This document shows positions 45,117 through 60,024 of a stretch of 64,000 bases of DNA, piece by piece. Position numbers and translations under genes: made by a program. The stretch comes from Rotaria macrura (Eukaryota > Rotifera > Eurotatoria > Philodinida > Philodinidae). Location of the stretch: the NCBI GenBank assembly GCA_900239685.1, contig OENT01000907.1:1-64000 (forward strand), written 5' to 3'. How positions within the stretch are numbered: position 1 is the stretch's first letter; every line of letters begins with the position of its first letter. The notes under the pieces were generated by a model. It ran no database searches, was not told where the DNA came from, and worked only from the letters and a program-made list of their open reading frames with translations.

Positions 45117-48100
45117 ACAAAACAGCAATGCACTAGTATACATAAAAGTAAAATAAAGTTCTATAAACAAGAAAAATGATAGAATTAAATGAAACATAGA
45201 AATAAAATATTCTGAGAACTGACTTGTTTTATTCTTCATTTTTAACTGATGAGTCGCCTCTACCACTCGACTGAATGGCTAGATCTAACGAAAAGAATAC
45301 AGAATTTACATTTTCAACTGTTCATTTTTCGAGTAAGATTAAACATACGCCCAGATGTGAAAATCATAATCGGTTAAATTACGGTTTCTAAATTTTAGAT
45401 AAAATATCCTTTCAGATTAAGAAACAATGTTTTGAATTGATAAAAAAAATTAATGAAAAAATTTAAAAATAATATTTCGTACAGGTCACTCTGATTTCAA
45501 CATAATTAAGGTGCGTGTGTCATAATATAGACAGAAAATATTTTTATTTTTGTTTCATGAATTATTAAATGAAATCCGCTTATGAGTTCAATATGCTTGT
45601 TTTTTTCTTAATGTTCAGTGTATTTGTGTATATTGTTATCTCATGTCCTGATTCGAGAATAATTTTGCACTCAAGTGTCTTGAATAATTTTATAACACGT
45701 TTCATACGTGTTTATATGAATTGCTTTTATTTTTGATGACAAAAAGTCTATCAACGTACACTATACAAAAAAACTGTGTAGCATTATGATTTCTCAAATT
45801 TTTATTTAGTACACTTGCTTTCCATTGCAAATTATTTAAGAAAATAAAACGAATACACTGTAAAAATACTGAACAAAATATATGCGTATGAGTATTTTAC
45901 AAGAAGCCCGACAGACTACTCAGAAAATATATGATGAATACTCACAAAATACTCGATTTTACAAGGCGAATACTTGATGGTAGTACTCTGATAGTCAGAT
46001 CCTAGAACTAGTACTGCTAAGGAGTAATCAAACCCCATGCGTACTCATGAGTTTTCGTGACATTTTCTAGCGTGAGTAATTCTCGAGTACTAGCGTATGA
46101 GTACCTTCACTATAGGGTATAGACGAGCTGCAAGAAAATACCTAGCAGATGACGATTTTATGTATCAATCAACAAGATTGTAGCAAATCATCTGTACACA
46201 AGGAATCGTTAGGATAGTGTGAGCAAATTTGATGTACTTTACACTGATTGCCACTAAATAGTTCCAATTTCAATATTCTCGTCTGTTCTTTACGAGACAC
46301 TTTCATGCAAAATTTACAATGGAATGATGTCAGAAACTACAATCTATGAATTGACAAAATAGGAAAAGAATTTGTCGTGTTCCTCTAAATGATCTTCATC
46401 GCTGTGTCGAAATTGAGCGTTTAGAATTTCTTTCATTCTGAGAAGAAAGATGAAAGTGTAACATAAGTATTCTTATATAGATGGTAGAAATCCACACACA
46501 ACATCTTGTGGTTTATTTTGTGTTTTATACGCTACATATATTGACTGATAATTTAAATGCAAAGCATAGCTAATTCATCTATCTCGTCCATCAGAAACTA
46601 GAATCTATTATTGAAATTTGAATATGGATAGAGTCAATCCTTCAGCAATGAATATTAATTTGTGCTGTGGTTTTCTCACAGATTTATTTGAATAAGAATT
46701 ACATTCGCCTTATTGTCCTCATCAATACAACAAGGTTGCTGATTGTAATTATAACTGATTGAAACTAGTAGAATATATGTAAGAGAACAATTATCACATA
46801 CATACATTGCTCTTTTCTGAAAAAACTTCGTTTTTCGGTGAATTTTCAACATTCGAGCAAGATGTCAATAAATATCGGCTTGTCCAAACGTAACATTGTT
46901 GCAGTGCTGTTTTTGTCGACAAAATTTGTGGTAAACTTAACGTGCTGAGAAAATTTTCATCTTCATTTATATTGCTTAGTTATAGAATCAAGTTCGTATA
47001 TCGAAATAGCAGTTGATTAACTGTACAAGAACTTAGCAGAAGTTGCCCTTACGTTTGAGAAGAAAAACCTGAACAGGCCGTTCTGTAGAAAATCGAATTT
47101 TACATCGATTGGTGGGGCATTCAGCATTTATTTCCAATTTCTTGCCTAGGAAATCCGAAAAACAATTTTTAAAAAATTGGAAACAATTTTTGTAAAGAAA
47201 ATGTTTCAAATTCGTACCTAGGGCAATAAACTGCATCTGCTAATGTATTTAGATGTGTTCACTTTGGAATAAAAACTTATTGAAAAACTTGATCAGTGTA
47301 TTATCACGGTGCTCGAGTAAGCCAACATATCTAATGGCTGCATTTCTATCAGAAATTTTGATGATATCACAAAAGTTGAAACCATATTGATTTACAAACA
47401 ATAATACATAAGTCGAACTGATTTAATATATTCATATAATTAGCAAAAAATGTTGAGTACTGTTTGTATCAATATCGGTAGTGGTTGTTAAATATTTGAC
47501 TCAATTCAATAGGTGATATGTCGTATTTTTGCATTATGGTTGCTTAGAAGATCCTAAAAGTGTCACTCACAATCAATACTTGTATAACTAGTTATTAATT
47601 GTATACGGATTCCTTGCATTTCGAAATAAGACTATAGACATTGAATTTTCCTTTAGAGTGAATATCTCGTATTTATTCAATCTCCTCGATAATACATACC
47701 ATGTTCGAATTCTTGAAACTCTTATAAATAGATAAGAGTTCGCAGATTAAACCTTCAAAGTCTCGTCCTCTCAAATATTTATTTATTTGTTTTCATAAGT
47801 TCTACTCGGAAAAAAGAACATTACTTTTATTAGGATTTTATTTAGTTGAAAGCGTTCTATTCTCAACAAAACTTTGTTTCAATATTCTAATTAATATTTA
47901 TACATGGAATTTTCATCTTTGTATCTTCCATTGGCACACATTTACACATAAACGAGATTCTCCGTTTTACATCGTACATTCACGCTTAATTTTGTTTTGG
48001 TGGAGATTGCATATAGAGATCAAAACAGGTGTTTTTGTTTACAGGTGTTCCATAATCAATAAACGATTACAAATGCTTGAAAAATAAAAGTCTTTCGAAA

Positions 48101-51100
48101 TTGCCATGGGCCATCTATTATGCCTATTCTAAAACTGTAATATGTGTACTGTAATTAGTAATTTATAAGCTTTATTCGTTCTATTGGCCTGGCGTTTTTT
48201 AATCATGCACCAGATTTTATGGATTCCTTTTATAGTATATAATAGTCGCTATTTCTCGAATCGTTATTGACTATGTAAGGTTGTGCCTCGTTCAAGGCTA
48301 TTCGATGAAATAATAAAATTGAAAATTCTGTCCTCATCGTTGAAATCTATCAGAATCGATCGTGTACTTCGTACTTCTCAAACATCTTCTCAAGACAGCA
48401 ACTAAAATCATTCAGTATATTAAGAACGCTACTGCACTACTGTTGTTTGATAGAATTTGTAATCATAAATACTTTTAAATGCACATTTGATAAGCGCCTT
48501 ATTATGACCATATTCATTTTAATCGTGACATACTTCTTTGATAAAGGTCTGAAAATATCTTATCCAATCGTTTACAATACAGCGAAAATACACTTCGTGA
48601 TAGTGCGCCTACTAGTCAATGAAAACGAAAACACAAGCTATGATCGTTTACAACGATGCTTATTTGATCTGGATTATCTTCGACAGGTAAAAATACTTAA
48701 AGATTTGTTTATCGGATATACTGAATATTCGACCTTATTCGTTAGTTACAAGAAAAAATGTTGCTATTATTTTCATTCATTCATTGCAACTTCTTGATTT
48801 CTACTGGATATTTTTTTTGCTCAACAGAACAAACTAACTTACATTCATTTTTATTGAAAGAGCGACTCAAAACTTGCAAAGAAAAATATATTTCCAGATC
48901 AGGTCAACAGTAAAAAATTCTATCATGTATTAGTTCTTTGCAACTAACAATTAATCGACGAGTTCGATGATTACAAGTGCATCATGACGTTGTTCATTGA
49001 TTTTGAGTGTAGAAATATTTTCATAAAGGCTTCATCTATACATACGTAGTAGATATTTTTTTTTCAATTAAATTGACAGACCGTGCGAAATTCTCGTACC
49101 CGACTGAAATTATTTCAATTTGCATCGTTGAACGCAGACGAGAAATTTCTTTCAACAAAGTAGAATTTGAGTTAGTTTAAAGTGCTCCAAAATTAGATGA
49201 AATATTTTGAAATTTTATTGTCGATAGAATTTTTCTTTTCCCCATTATGCAAAAATAATCGTTGGCACTCAATGTTTTCTCTTTTGCTTTTATCTAAAGA
49301 GAATCGAAACTTCAATCAAGTATGCACAATTGAACCTATCTGAGTGAATCCATTATCGATATTTCAATTCATAACGTTTGTTTTTCACATTTACTTTATT
49401 TTCCTATATATTTTTACGCATAAATACTTCTGAAACATACTTATTTTCATTTTCTACTGAAGTATTGTCGATGAACGACGACTTACTTGGAACTAAATAA
49501 TAAATTGAATACCACGTAATTCGATCTACTTTTAAGGCACAATTGGATTGAGTATAGTAAATATATAAAAAATCAAATTTGTGCTTGTCGTCTAAATTTC
49601 AAAAATTTTTTACCAATAAGAAATTTCACACATCAGAAGTAAGAAGCAGACTTCATCGCACTGTTTTTCTTTGCTTAGAAATCTAGTGATCAATGAAACT
49701 ACAATATTAGAGCAATATTTGAATACGTTTATAAAATTTTAGCGACCAAAGTTGCACTAACATAAGTTCTCAAATTTTAGATCTACTCACCATAGTTCAG
49801 ATGTGTATGTGCGAATAGATACAATGATCGAAGACGTGGTAATCAGGTATGGTAACAAAGTTGTTCGAATAAATAGATTTCGATTATCTGTGTTTGTTGC
49901 AATTGATAACTTCAAATGGCGTCATGTGATAGGTGAATAAAACATGTAGCCATGATTTCATAACCTTAAAATTCAACCGTAACTGAGATGCGTAAAATTT
50001 CAGTGAAGCAAGAAAAAGTAAATATCATTTTTCAACTTCGGATTTGTTGTCACGCTTATCTTTGACTTGTCAAGGTCTTCTTTCACTGTTTCCTTTGTGT
50101 CATTGTTTTTAATCTCAATTTTAATAAATTTAGTAGTTCTATTGAGTTGTGCTATAAATGGTTTTCCTTCGTTTATGACAACGCACATAAATTTTTCAAA
50201 CCAGAAGAAAACTCTGCTATTTGTACACCCCATTTTATTGAAACATATCAAAGTAAATTCCACTGTGACAAACGGAAGATATGAAAACTTTAAAAAAATA
50301 TGTAAAATGTATTGCATGTTTATTCATTTTGAAGACTAATGCAAGTATAAATAGACACATGGATACAGCTGTACAAAGTCATGAAAGTGCATTAATCAAA
50401 GCAGTAAACAAATAAAATTCATGACGTGCATATCGATAATGATTGTAAAAATTAATTTCGACAATGGACATGACATATCAAGGCAATTTTTGTCAACGAT
50501 CTATTCCATTACATATTGATTAAAATAAGATTTTATATTCGATTTATAAATTACATACTGAGAATTATTCAACACTGAATTGCCAATGCAAGAAATCAAT
50601 AGGATAATTGTACATTAGAGTCATAAGAATTTTTATGTTAATTTAATTTTTAAGAGAAAAAACAAAAAACATTGACATTGTTGACAATCTACTGCTTAAT
50701 GTGAATGAAAGCAATATAGAATAAGTCTTGAGATTTGCTGCATTTTCTTTTTCTGGTATAAAATTTACTAGTGCAATTTTTTCTTAATATAAACGTGAAA
50801 CATGATATTATCATTCGTAATAATAAAGAAAAACGTTTGATTAACTCATTCAACTTGATATTATTTCATTTGATTGTTCACAAGGCTAAATTAGACAAGT
50901 AATATCCTATATATTTTCTCGTTTCCGATGAATTTCTAACATACTTATGTAATACGTAGTTGAAATAAGAGAGTCAACCTCATTTTCAAGTTTGTAGCTG
51001 TCAGAATTGGTGAAGTTGAACAAGACGATGTTTTCTTGAATACTAGTTCTAAAACAAACAAACAAATTTATTTATCAATGATACAACCATTTAAAACAGC

Positions 51101-53625
51101 ACATAAGAGGAATTTCTTTTATGAGTATTGAGTCATAGAAAAATATTAGATCCAATTACAAAGTCTATATAAAAATAGACAGCTTGCTGTTTTAAATCAT
51201 TTTTACTTTAAATTTAAGAAGACTTACAATATATGTGTATTTACTAATTCATACATCGTATCTACGTCACTAGTCATTACTTGGGTATAAAATTTTATCG
51301 TCAATATTTTTTCATTTTCGATTAGATTTTACAGTTTTATAAATGGTAGAGCAATAAATTTGTCATTCATCAAAAAGTACAAACTTCTGTGTGTTTCTTG
51401 CGTTTTCTCTGTTAAACTTATTGCAATTCTACAGTGTCCATGACGAAGAAGATATTAATTTTTAGCGAAATATTAACGTGTTTTAAAAAAATGAAGCTCA
51501 TTCAAATAATTCTCATGTTTGATACCTAACGTTAATAAAAGAAAAATCGTGTGCTATAATCAAATTATTATGGTTTTCAGTAGTAGGAGATTCACATAAT
51601 ATAGTTCAAAATACTATATTCAAGTAGATTAATTTGTATATTTAGATAGTGGATTTATACAGGTGATCAAGTGTGTTGTTTTTAATTCTATCACGAAATA
51701 GATTCAAATGAAAGAACAACATTTAGTTTATTAGTAAGAAGATACGTTTTCTAATCTATTGTATTACTAAATGAAGCATTAAATTAGAATGTAGCGTCAA
51801 AAGAGAAATATATAATTACGATTTCATATTAATGGTGAAAAAAACAGCATCTGTCTACATGTAATATGTATTAATAGAAAGAACAAAAATATCTATATCT
51901 AATAATTCTCAAAGAGCCAGTGATGTTGTTATGTGTATCGGTAAATGATTCACATGATTTTGTACTGAAAAAATAGCGTATTAATGAGTTTATGATAGAT
52001 TTCAGAATATGCAATTATGTTACATTGATGATTTGTTGTTTGCTTGAATGTTCTTATTTCGAGCTCGTAGATTGATTTATTGATCGAAATATACAGAATC
52101 ATGCCTGCATGTTAATAAAGTTTGTTGCTTTGATGAATAAATTTCTGCTGTAATTTATAATCCTCAGGAAAAAAAGAGCTACCTTGAAACGTCATCATTA
52201 GTCTTAGCAAATAACACTCAATAATATTAAGACAAGACATGTGTCGGTGGTTTGATATAGACGAATATATTAATGAAGAACTGTCCTTTCATGTTGAATG
52301 TCGTTCATCATTTCAATCCTTTTTTTTGTTCCATTTTAATTTTATGAGTCTCTGCTTTTCTTTTTTACTGTGCACATTCCTCTTCAATTACATGTCGCTT
52401 AAACGTCCGTGATAGACTACGGAAGATAGTGCATACAAATTGTGTCTACATTTGGCCGTCAGCTGATATTAGTTAGAGAAACGAATGCTTGTCGTCAGTA
52501 TATATAGTTCTTGTGAGAATAGACGCAGATGGACATTTCAGTTTGTTTGACCTTAGGTATTCGATTATTTATGTCTAAATTTTAGCTATACGAAGGAACT
52601 TTTTAGTTGAGAGTGAAGAAAAGTTTCTCCTGAAAATTATCCGGACTTGATAAGTATTAATTGTTAGTCTATAACAACGATTTTTTAGTTGTTCTTTTGT
52701 CAATACTTATATGCTAAGAGTATTTGAAGCCCTTTATATCTGATAACCGTTATCGAATTTCAAATAAATACTCGTTTCATTTTTTTTCGATTACCTTCTC
52801 AAAAATAACATCAACTATAATACCTTTCTTTTCTTTCTTCCTATTAAAAAAAAAGTAAAGGGGGGAGAAGAAGAAATACCGTTGTATCATATTCCTTTAT
52901 TTTTTTTTCCTTTTATTTTTTTTTCACTCGTATCAATATATTAAAAATATTGAATTGTGACTTTCAACAAAACATTTTGAAAAGTAAGTTTAGAAAACTT
53001 CTTTTATTACCTCGATAAAACGTTGCTTCATTCTGCATTTTTCAATATTTTCGCATTATGCAAGTAGAGCCATCGAGATAAGGTACAAATAAAGATAAGC
53101 ATAATAAACCACACCTGAAAGAAAGTAAATTTTGTTACTTATTTTAGTTTGATGAATATTTTCATGTCAAATTGATAATACTTGTTAGTCAGTAAAAAGA
53201 ACATTCTATAATTAGATTTTCCTCCTTAATAATTTATCATATTCGAGAATCGACTTTTTTCTTTTGTTATTAAAGAAATATTATCATGCAAATCAGAACT
53301 ACTTGAAACAAAAGAAATATTTACTGTTAAGTAGAAACTTTTATTGATACCAATTGTCATCTGTTTCTTTTTTAGTTTCCTTGAACCAATTCTTTTTTTT
53401 CTTCTCTCCTTCTCGTCTCTAGTCTGTCCTTGATGCAAATTACGATTATCAAGTACAACAGTTTCTGTATTTGATGAAACATTATGATGTTTGCTAACAA
53501 ATTGCGTCACGCATATTTCACAAGTGACACTTGTTAATCTTGTCTTATCTTTGAACGCTACCAGTCACAAGCATAGAATTCTTTATCTTCTTCTTCTGGA
53601 ATACTTTTTGTTCGCATTCTTTCTA
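45117..53625. other. Long AT-rich stretch, no gene supported
   Basis: About 8.5 kb with no recognised domain, strong repeat or RNA gene. Near 45855-46130 AGTACTC/GAGTACT motifs cluster. A plus-strand frame at 48447-48797 (116 residues) and a minus-strand frame at 50000-50317 that includes MGCTNS, which resembles an N-myristoylation start, have no further support. It may be intergenic DNA or long introns of unseen genes. Confidence 0.4.
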
Positions 53626-53635
53626 TTTCTTTTGT

Positions 53636-53664
53636 CTGTGTGTGTGAGTGTGTGCGTGTTTGTC
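53636..53664. repeat. TG-rich microsatellite
   Basis: Interrupted TG repeat (TGTGTGTGTGAGTGTGTGCG). Confidence 0.7.
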
Positions 53665-54335
53665 TTCTGTTATTTCTTTCCGGCATCGACTTCCCAATAT
53701 TTGCTTCCAACATATGTTCTCATTCTATCGAATCTAATAATGAATTACATCATATTGTTCTGAACAATTATAATGAATTCATAAACACGAGCGATGACAA
53801 ATGAAATATATTCTTTCAAAAAATGTAGACAGCATAGTATTGTTTCTTTTATTTGATTTAATCATGTACGCCTACGTATATTTTTTTATTCATCACTTGG
53901 AAAAAGATCTGCAATATAGATCATCATTATTTTTCCATTTTGGCTCGACAACATCGTTGTCGATGCGTCCACCTACACAGTCTTCCCTTTTCTCGTTTGT
54001 TCATGAAGTAATTCGCACACAACATCCTCCTACTCGTTCTTTTTCTTTTTCTCTTTGCGTTCAGCCGGGAGAACCTCTACGAGAATGCTTCTATCTGTAT
54101 GTGTTAGTGTGCCAGCCCACGCATATTTTCAAGGAAAATTCTTTGTGCGAACGCAGAATGACAATTATGTTCGACAGTGACGACTAAGTTGGCGGCAACT
54201 TGCTGGTCGATCCAGATAAAAACATTATATGAAGCGAAAGAAGGGAAGGCATACACGTAAAAGCACTAGGTTTTTTTCATTGATAACCTTTTTTTCTTCT
54301 CGTTGTTCTTTTTCTTCGTTTCTTCAAGTTCTTTT

Positions 54336-54358
54336 TTTTCTTCTTCTTCTTCTTCTTC
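54336..54358. repeat. TTC microsatellite
   Basis: About seven TTC repeats in a pyrimidine-rich stretch upstream of the TENT5 gene; it may fall in its 5' UTR or promoter. Confidence 0.7.
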
Positions 54359-54616
54359 ACTTTCCGTTATTAACAACATTATTCCAAAAAGATAATGACA
54401 GCGAACTTGTAGACGCGTTGGCGTACCATACAGAACACAGAAGCATGCAAATAGAAGAAAGGAAAAAAGGAAAAAAGATGAGATTATTCGAGCTAGTTCT
54501 CTATCTTTTCTTTTCTTCTATTCATCTACATTGAACTATTATCCTAAGGCTATTTTCATCACCTCCTATCATTGTAGACCAATAAACAGTTTGTTTGCTT
54601 TCTTTCGACACAACGA

Positions 54617-56520
54617 ATGAATTCGACTGACGATTCATACTCAATGACTTGTTCATTGCCATCATCGCTTGAGCAGACACCCATATCATCACTTTCGGCC
54701 GCATCAAGTTATTCATCATTGGTTAATTGTGATGAAGCAATATCGAATCATCATGATCAACAACAACATATTGAAAGAAAAATCAAAACTCATGATACAA
54801 AATCAGATACGAACAATAAGATGACCAATGAATACAATAATATCAATAAACGATCACCATATTCAACATTAATTCATCGACATATTCAAAAACTATGTTC
54901 AATACTTGAACAACCAATTGAGATTCATGGTCAAGGAAATTTTCCAACATTGAATATTGTTCCAAAAGATTTTCTCGTTGAATTACGACGAGCCTTTCAT
55001 TTAAGTCATGTCAATATTAAAGACATACGTCTCAATGGAGGTATGACAAGTCTCATTATCTAATTTACAAATAATAATTATGTTTTGCATAGGTGCCGCC
55101 TCATATGTTTTAACAAACGATAAATCATTTTCTTATACTGATATTGATTTCATATTTCGTTGTGATTTATCATCGGAATCGACATGGACACAAATAAAAA
55201 CCATTATATGTGAATGTTTATCTCAACAAATTCCATCATCGTCTCCTCAATCATCATTTTCTCCGATTATAATTCAAGCAGCCTATGTTGAAAAAATAGT
55301 ACGAGTTATTAATCCATCGAACAATGATTCATGGGCATTAATATCTCTGTACAATATCAATGGTCAAAATATTGAATTAAAATTTGTTGATCGTATGAAA
55401 AGACAATTTCAATTTAGTGTTGATTCATTTCAAATCTTGATTGATCCATTACTTGATTATTATGAACACATTTTGAAATATCAGCAGAAAACGAATAAAA
55501 AACAACAGTACCATAATCATGGTAAGCATCAGCTTGTAATGATAGCATAGAACTAAGAAAAAAAAACTAACAACACAACAGCCATTGTCCTATTTTTAAG
55601 CGGAGGAAAGGAAAGAAAAATGACGAGATGTTCTCTTGCAATGCTATTTTAAAAATAAAAGGACAAGAATAGCTAAGAATTAGTGAGAGATAAGAAAAAT
55701 ATCAATTATAAAATAAAATATAGATTTGACTAGATCCATTAAGTCTTATAAATATTATCTGGATCAGTGTTTTTCTTCTGAATAAAATATTTGTCTGATT
55801 GATTTGAACAAGAATACACAAGTGAAAATCTAACATTGTTGTTTTTTTTTCTATTTTTCTTGTAATTTTTCTTCTCTTTCGCTATCTAATTTTATCTTCT
55901 ATTTAGAATATCGTTCATCGAAAAATAATAATCGTTATATACATCGATATCCAACTATATCAGTTGAATGTCTATATGGAAGTTTTGATGCTGCATTAAT
56001 ACATCTTAATCGTCGTCAAATAGTGACAACATCACCTGAAGGTATACATGGTGGAGGCTTACTTAAATATTGTCTTCTACTAACACGTGGCTATCGTCCA
56101 TATGATAATGGTATATCATCATGGCAACTTGAAAAATTAATGTGTTCAAGATTTTTTATTGATTTTGCTGATATTAATGAACAAGAATACAAATTACTAT
56201 CATATTTGTCATCACATTTTTCCAACGATGATTCAGCCAAATATCGATATTTACTACAATTAAGTACCATTATCGAACGAAGTACAGTTTGTTTGATGGC
56301 ACATGAACGTAATTTGACATTAACATTAATATCACAATTAGCAACAGAATATTACTATCGTTTGTATGATGAATATACGACTTATCATGTAACAACAGCT
56401 GAAGTAACAGTACCGAATTCGATAACAGTTGATGTTATTTATCACAATGAATTAGATGAATGGAAATCTTTGTACACCCCATCAAAACAACAATCCCAAT
56501 TACAACAGGAGGAAAATTAA
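54617..56520 (+). CDS. TENT5: TENT5/FAM46 non-canonical poly(A) polymerase
   Basis: Three exons (54617-55040, 55093-55521, 55907-56520; introns 52 and 385 bp) encode 488 residues. After a low-complexity N-terminus rich in Ser, Asn and His (about 1-85), the FAM46 core starts with IEIHGQGNFPTLNI (101-114). The nucleotidyltransferase helical motif is LNGGAAS (139-145), spanning the first intron, where vertebrate members have LNGSAA. The catalytic Asp pair is D158-I-D160 and the third acidic residue is D241 in ELKFVD. FSVDSFQI, GGGLLKY, MCSRFFIDF and STVCLMAHERNLTL match family landmarks closely. TENT5 proteins lengthen poly(A) tails of selected mRNAs in the cytoplasm. All expected core blocks are present and the catalytic residues are kept, so it should be active. 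It lies alone on its strand with no shared promoter evident. Confidence 0.92.
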
Positions 56521-56659
56521 AATAAGAAAGATTTTCAATCTTGATTATTCATGATCATTCCGCCCTGCGAATAAGGTCCAGATAATTTAGCCACAAAAAA
56601 AATTCAATTCAATTTGCCGGGTCTTCTGTTGTGATTGGTCGATTCAAAAAAAAATAATC

Positions 56660-56705
56660 AATATATATAGATATATATATTTATTTATTTATTTATATAT
56701 ATATA
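56660..56705. repeat. TA/TTTA microsatellite
   Basis: Alternating TA runs with a TTTATTTATTTA core, just downstream of the TENT5 stop. Confidence 0.7.
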
Positions 56706-59537
56706 CAAACTTCTGTATTATTTATTTGTATGTATGTGTATATGTGTACGTATTCTTTATCAATTTTTTGTATTATTGTCCAACAATAATACTAAAATAT
56801 AAAAAAAAAACTTTAACTATTATATCCATTCTAATACAGTCTATTTTTCTGTCGTTATCGTTTGTTTTCTGTTGTTTCTCTATGGTGCGTTTATGGATAT
56901 ATATATATACTTATTTTTGACAAATATAAATAAAAACTAAAATAGACAGATAAATAATATAACAGAAACAGTATTATGCTACAGTTGTTTTTCTTTCAAA
57001 AAACTAATTTCATTCCATTGATAATAATGAAGCTATGACAAGCAGATGAATAATCTTGAAAAATGAATCCATGGACATATTGATTACCCAATTATATGCT
57101 TTCCTAGCAGATGCAAAGATTATGTATCAAGGTTTGGTGTTCGATATGTATTTCCCACTGCCTTAATTGCTATAATAATATAAGGAGAGAACATATAACT
57201 TTATAATCCGTAGTACAAAATATTATTCAGGTTCTCAATGTAGAACTTTGAGTTAATCCATATTTGAGTTGCTAAACGTACGTCAAAAGTAATATTTCTT
57301 TCTTTTAAAAACTACTTATATTGTTAGTGTTGAAAATTCTTTTCCGAATAAAAATTAGTCGAGTTTATAACGACGTTTTCTTCATATTTTCTTGAGAAGA
57401 AGCTGTTAGTGTAATCCCCTGTGGGTTTGAAATGTGAAACGCGATGTTACCGTTGTTGCTAATCACGGGAAGATTATAATATACTATCTATTTCGGGACA
57501 CATTTCTCCGTCATCCGTTTACTTGATCCTTCAGATATGTAAAAGAGGAAATAGTTCATCTATTATCACGAGAATCTATTGATGTATTGCCCATGATAAA
57601 TAGATTGATGTCAGTGATGACTGAAGATTTTTACTCCTGTACTTTAACAATCTCGTTCTATCTTGCTTCAGATATTCAAGTTAAAAAGAAACATGCCAAA
57701 CTAGTCGAAGATATTTCACTTGAGAAAGAATTATGTGTTCGTTCATTGTATGTAATCTAAAGAAATCATGTTCAAGTATACTATAGACCTTGAAAAACTA
57801 TAATTTCGCACATATAAATATTCTATATTTTGAAATCCATGTCTAACGTTTATTTCATTGTAATATTACTGGAAGTAATTATCTCTCCTAAGTAATATAA
57901 CTACTCAAATTCTTGTTAGAAGTTGATACACTGAAAAACACAATGACAAAATAATATCATCGTAGAACAATTTTGGTATTCAACACTCGTGAATAAATTT
58001 CAACGTTCTACTACGATTTAGCTGAAGAATTTGAATAAAACTTAACGAAATTTTACATATCATTATTAATTTATTACATAGTTGAATCATCTCTAGTAAA
58101 TCAATTGTTTTTCTTATTCAAAAAATTAAAGTAACGGAGGACTAATTGAAATTAACACTTTTTCCGATTGATACTTTTCGGAGTCATATTTTAGATACAA
58201 GAATAAAATATCGATAAATTAAATTTTTCAAAAACGATTTCATGCATGTTTTACTAGTCGACGTTAATGGAATGCGTAAAATGTTTTTGAAATATTTCAT
58301 TAGATATGAGATCAAACAAATAGTGCTGAATAAGATTTTACTCGTCGAAATGAAAAGAATCACTCAAGTTCTAACTCATTAGGTCACCAATATTAGGTCT
58401 TGAAGAGCAGTTCATATTATAATGATTTTTGCCAAGAGAAAAATCTTTTCAGTTAAATTATGCATGGAAAAAAAAACATTTTCATATCTCGTCATGTTAA
58501 AGTGTCTGCAAGAAAAATGTCATTATATCTTTCATTATATGAGAGAGGATGGGAATCTGATAATTTCAACACTTATGGACTATTTTCCATTAACATCCAT
58601 AATAAAAATAAGAATTAACATGGAATAACTCGTTAATGAGCAACGAAATAAACGGTTTTCACATTGACAAACTGAAAATGGATGCAATGACCTTTTAAAT
58701 TTGTCTCATCGGAAATCCTCTTTATTTTTTCTCTGAAACAAAACTGGTGTGAGAACATTGTTTTCTCAGCAATTTATTATCGTAAAAAATCTCTGCTTAT
58801 AGAATTTACATCTCGACGAATCTCTCAAAAGAGGAATCAGCATTTCATTTAAGGCATTGTCTACAAAAACATACAAGTATCTATCAAACAATACGACCGT
58901 GGGACAAAGAGTCTAAATCAATTACATTCATTTGTGGAATGCGTTAGAATGTTTCATGAAAGAGACTATTCACATCATTACTCTCTTGATTCCTTAGAGC
59001 CGAAGAATTCCTATTTCTCTCTATGGATCGCGACAAAACAAATCTGTTGTCAAATGATTTTTCTCCTCTTAGAAAGCTCGACAACAGTAAGCGAAAAAGA
59101 ATTGAACAAAATAGTTGATGATGTAAAATAACATCTGCTTTTCTCGATCTATCTAATCGAATATTACCAAAAACTTCACTTTATATAAGCATCAGAATAT
59201 CATTAAGATAATATCAATAATGGAAAATATCGGCTTTTTTTCTCGTATTCCTCAATATGAAAACAAATATTTTAGAAAAGGTTTTTTTCGATGATTTCAA
59301 ATGACTTTTTATTGACACATGAAACTGAATTTTGCATTTGAATACGATGATATTGTGTTCTTCCAATGACACATATCCTTTTCATGTGAAAGAGTTTATC
59401 GATTGTTCGTTGTTAACTATCTCCATCTATTTTCATTTGCTATCATATTTTGTTTTGAATTGATGAACTAGATGGATTCAAAATTAAATGATTCGCGTTT
59501 ATACGTTGGTTCGTTTCAATTCGATAAATGAATCATT

Positions 59538-59590
59538 GATTATCTCTCTCTCTCTGTCAGTCAGTCAGTCAATCAATCAGTCACTCACAT
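59538..59590. repeat. TC and TCAG microsatellite
   Basis: TCTCTCTCTC passes into TCAG/TCAA tetramer repeats ending near CAGTCACTCAC. Confidence 0.7.
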
Positions 59591-60024
59591 ATAATTAGAA
59601 ATAAAAAACAAATGATGTTCAAATACGAATTTATGATAACTCTATTGTTGCATTCAATATCGACTCCGATTCTCCTACATACTTACTTTGATTTTCTAAT
59701 GATTCCTTGTCAAAAAGAAAAACTTTGATTCGAGGAAAAAGGTTTATTAGTACCGCATTACTGGGGCTGAAATCTGAAATTTACATGTATCATAAGAGTT
59801 AGAATACTGAAAAACTAGCTACTATCATCTGTAGTGAGGGAGTAGGAGATGGGAGTCTGTACTGGTAGGGATGGGCAGTTGTTAAACTTCTGCTTAAAAC
59901 TTATAATCACAATTTTCTTCCTTAAATACATGTGAGCGCCATTAAAGATTAGTTCACAGGATGAACAGTCGAATGTACTGTTTTTTTTAATCATAATGAC
60001 ACATTTTTTAGATTTAAAAGGACA

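Larger units (their letters stand above)
56521..60024. other. Between TENT5 and KCMF1-like genes
   Basis: AT-rich, 3.5 kb. The first few hundred bases are probably the TENT5 3' UTR. Microsatellites occur at 56660-56705 and 59538-59590. Short open frames (for example 58422-58628, 58934-59131) show no family resemblance. Confidence 0.45.

Noticed and set aside
50000-50317. Minus-strand frame containing MGCTNS, like a myristoylation start
   Set aside because: The motif is internal to the frame, short and by itself common; nothing downstream supports a protein.
53491-54534. Three plus-strand open frames of 90-128 residues upstream of TENT5
   Set aside because: Low-complexity, pyrimidine-rich translations with no domain; more likely promoter or 5' UTR sequence.
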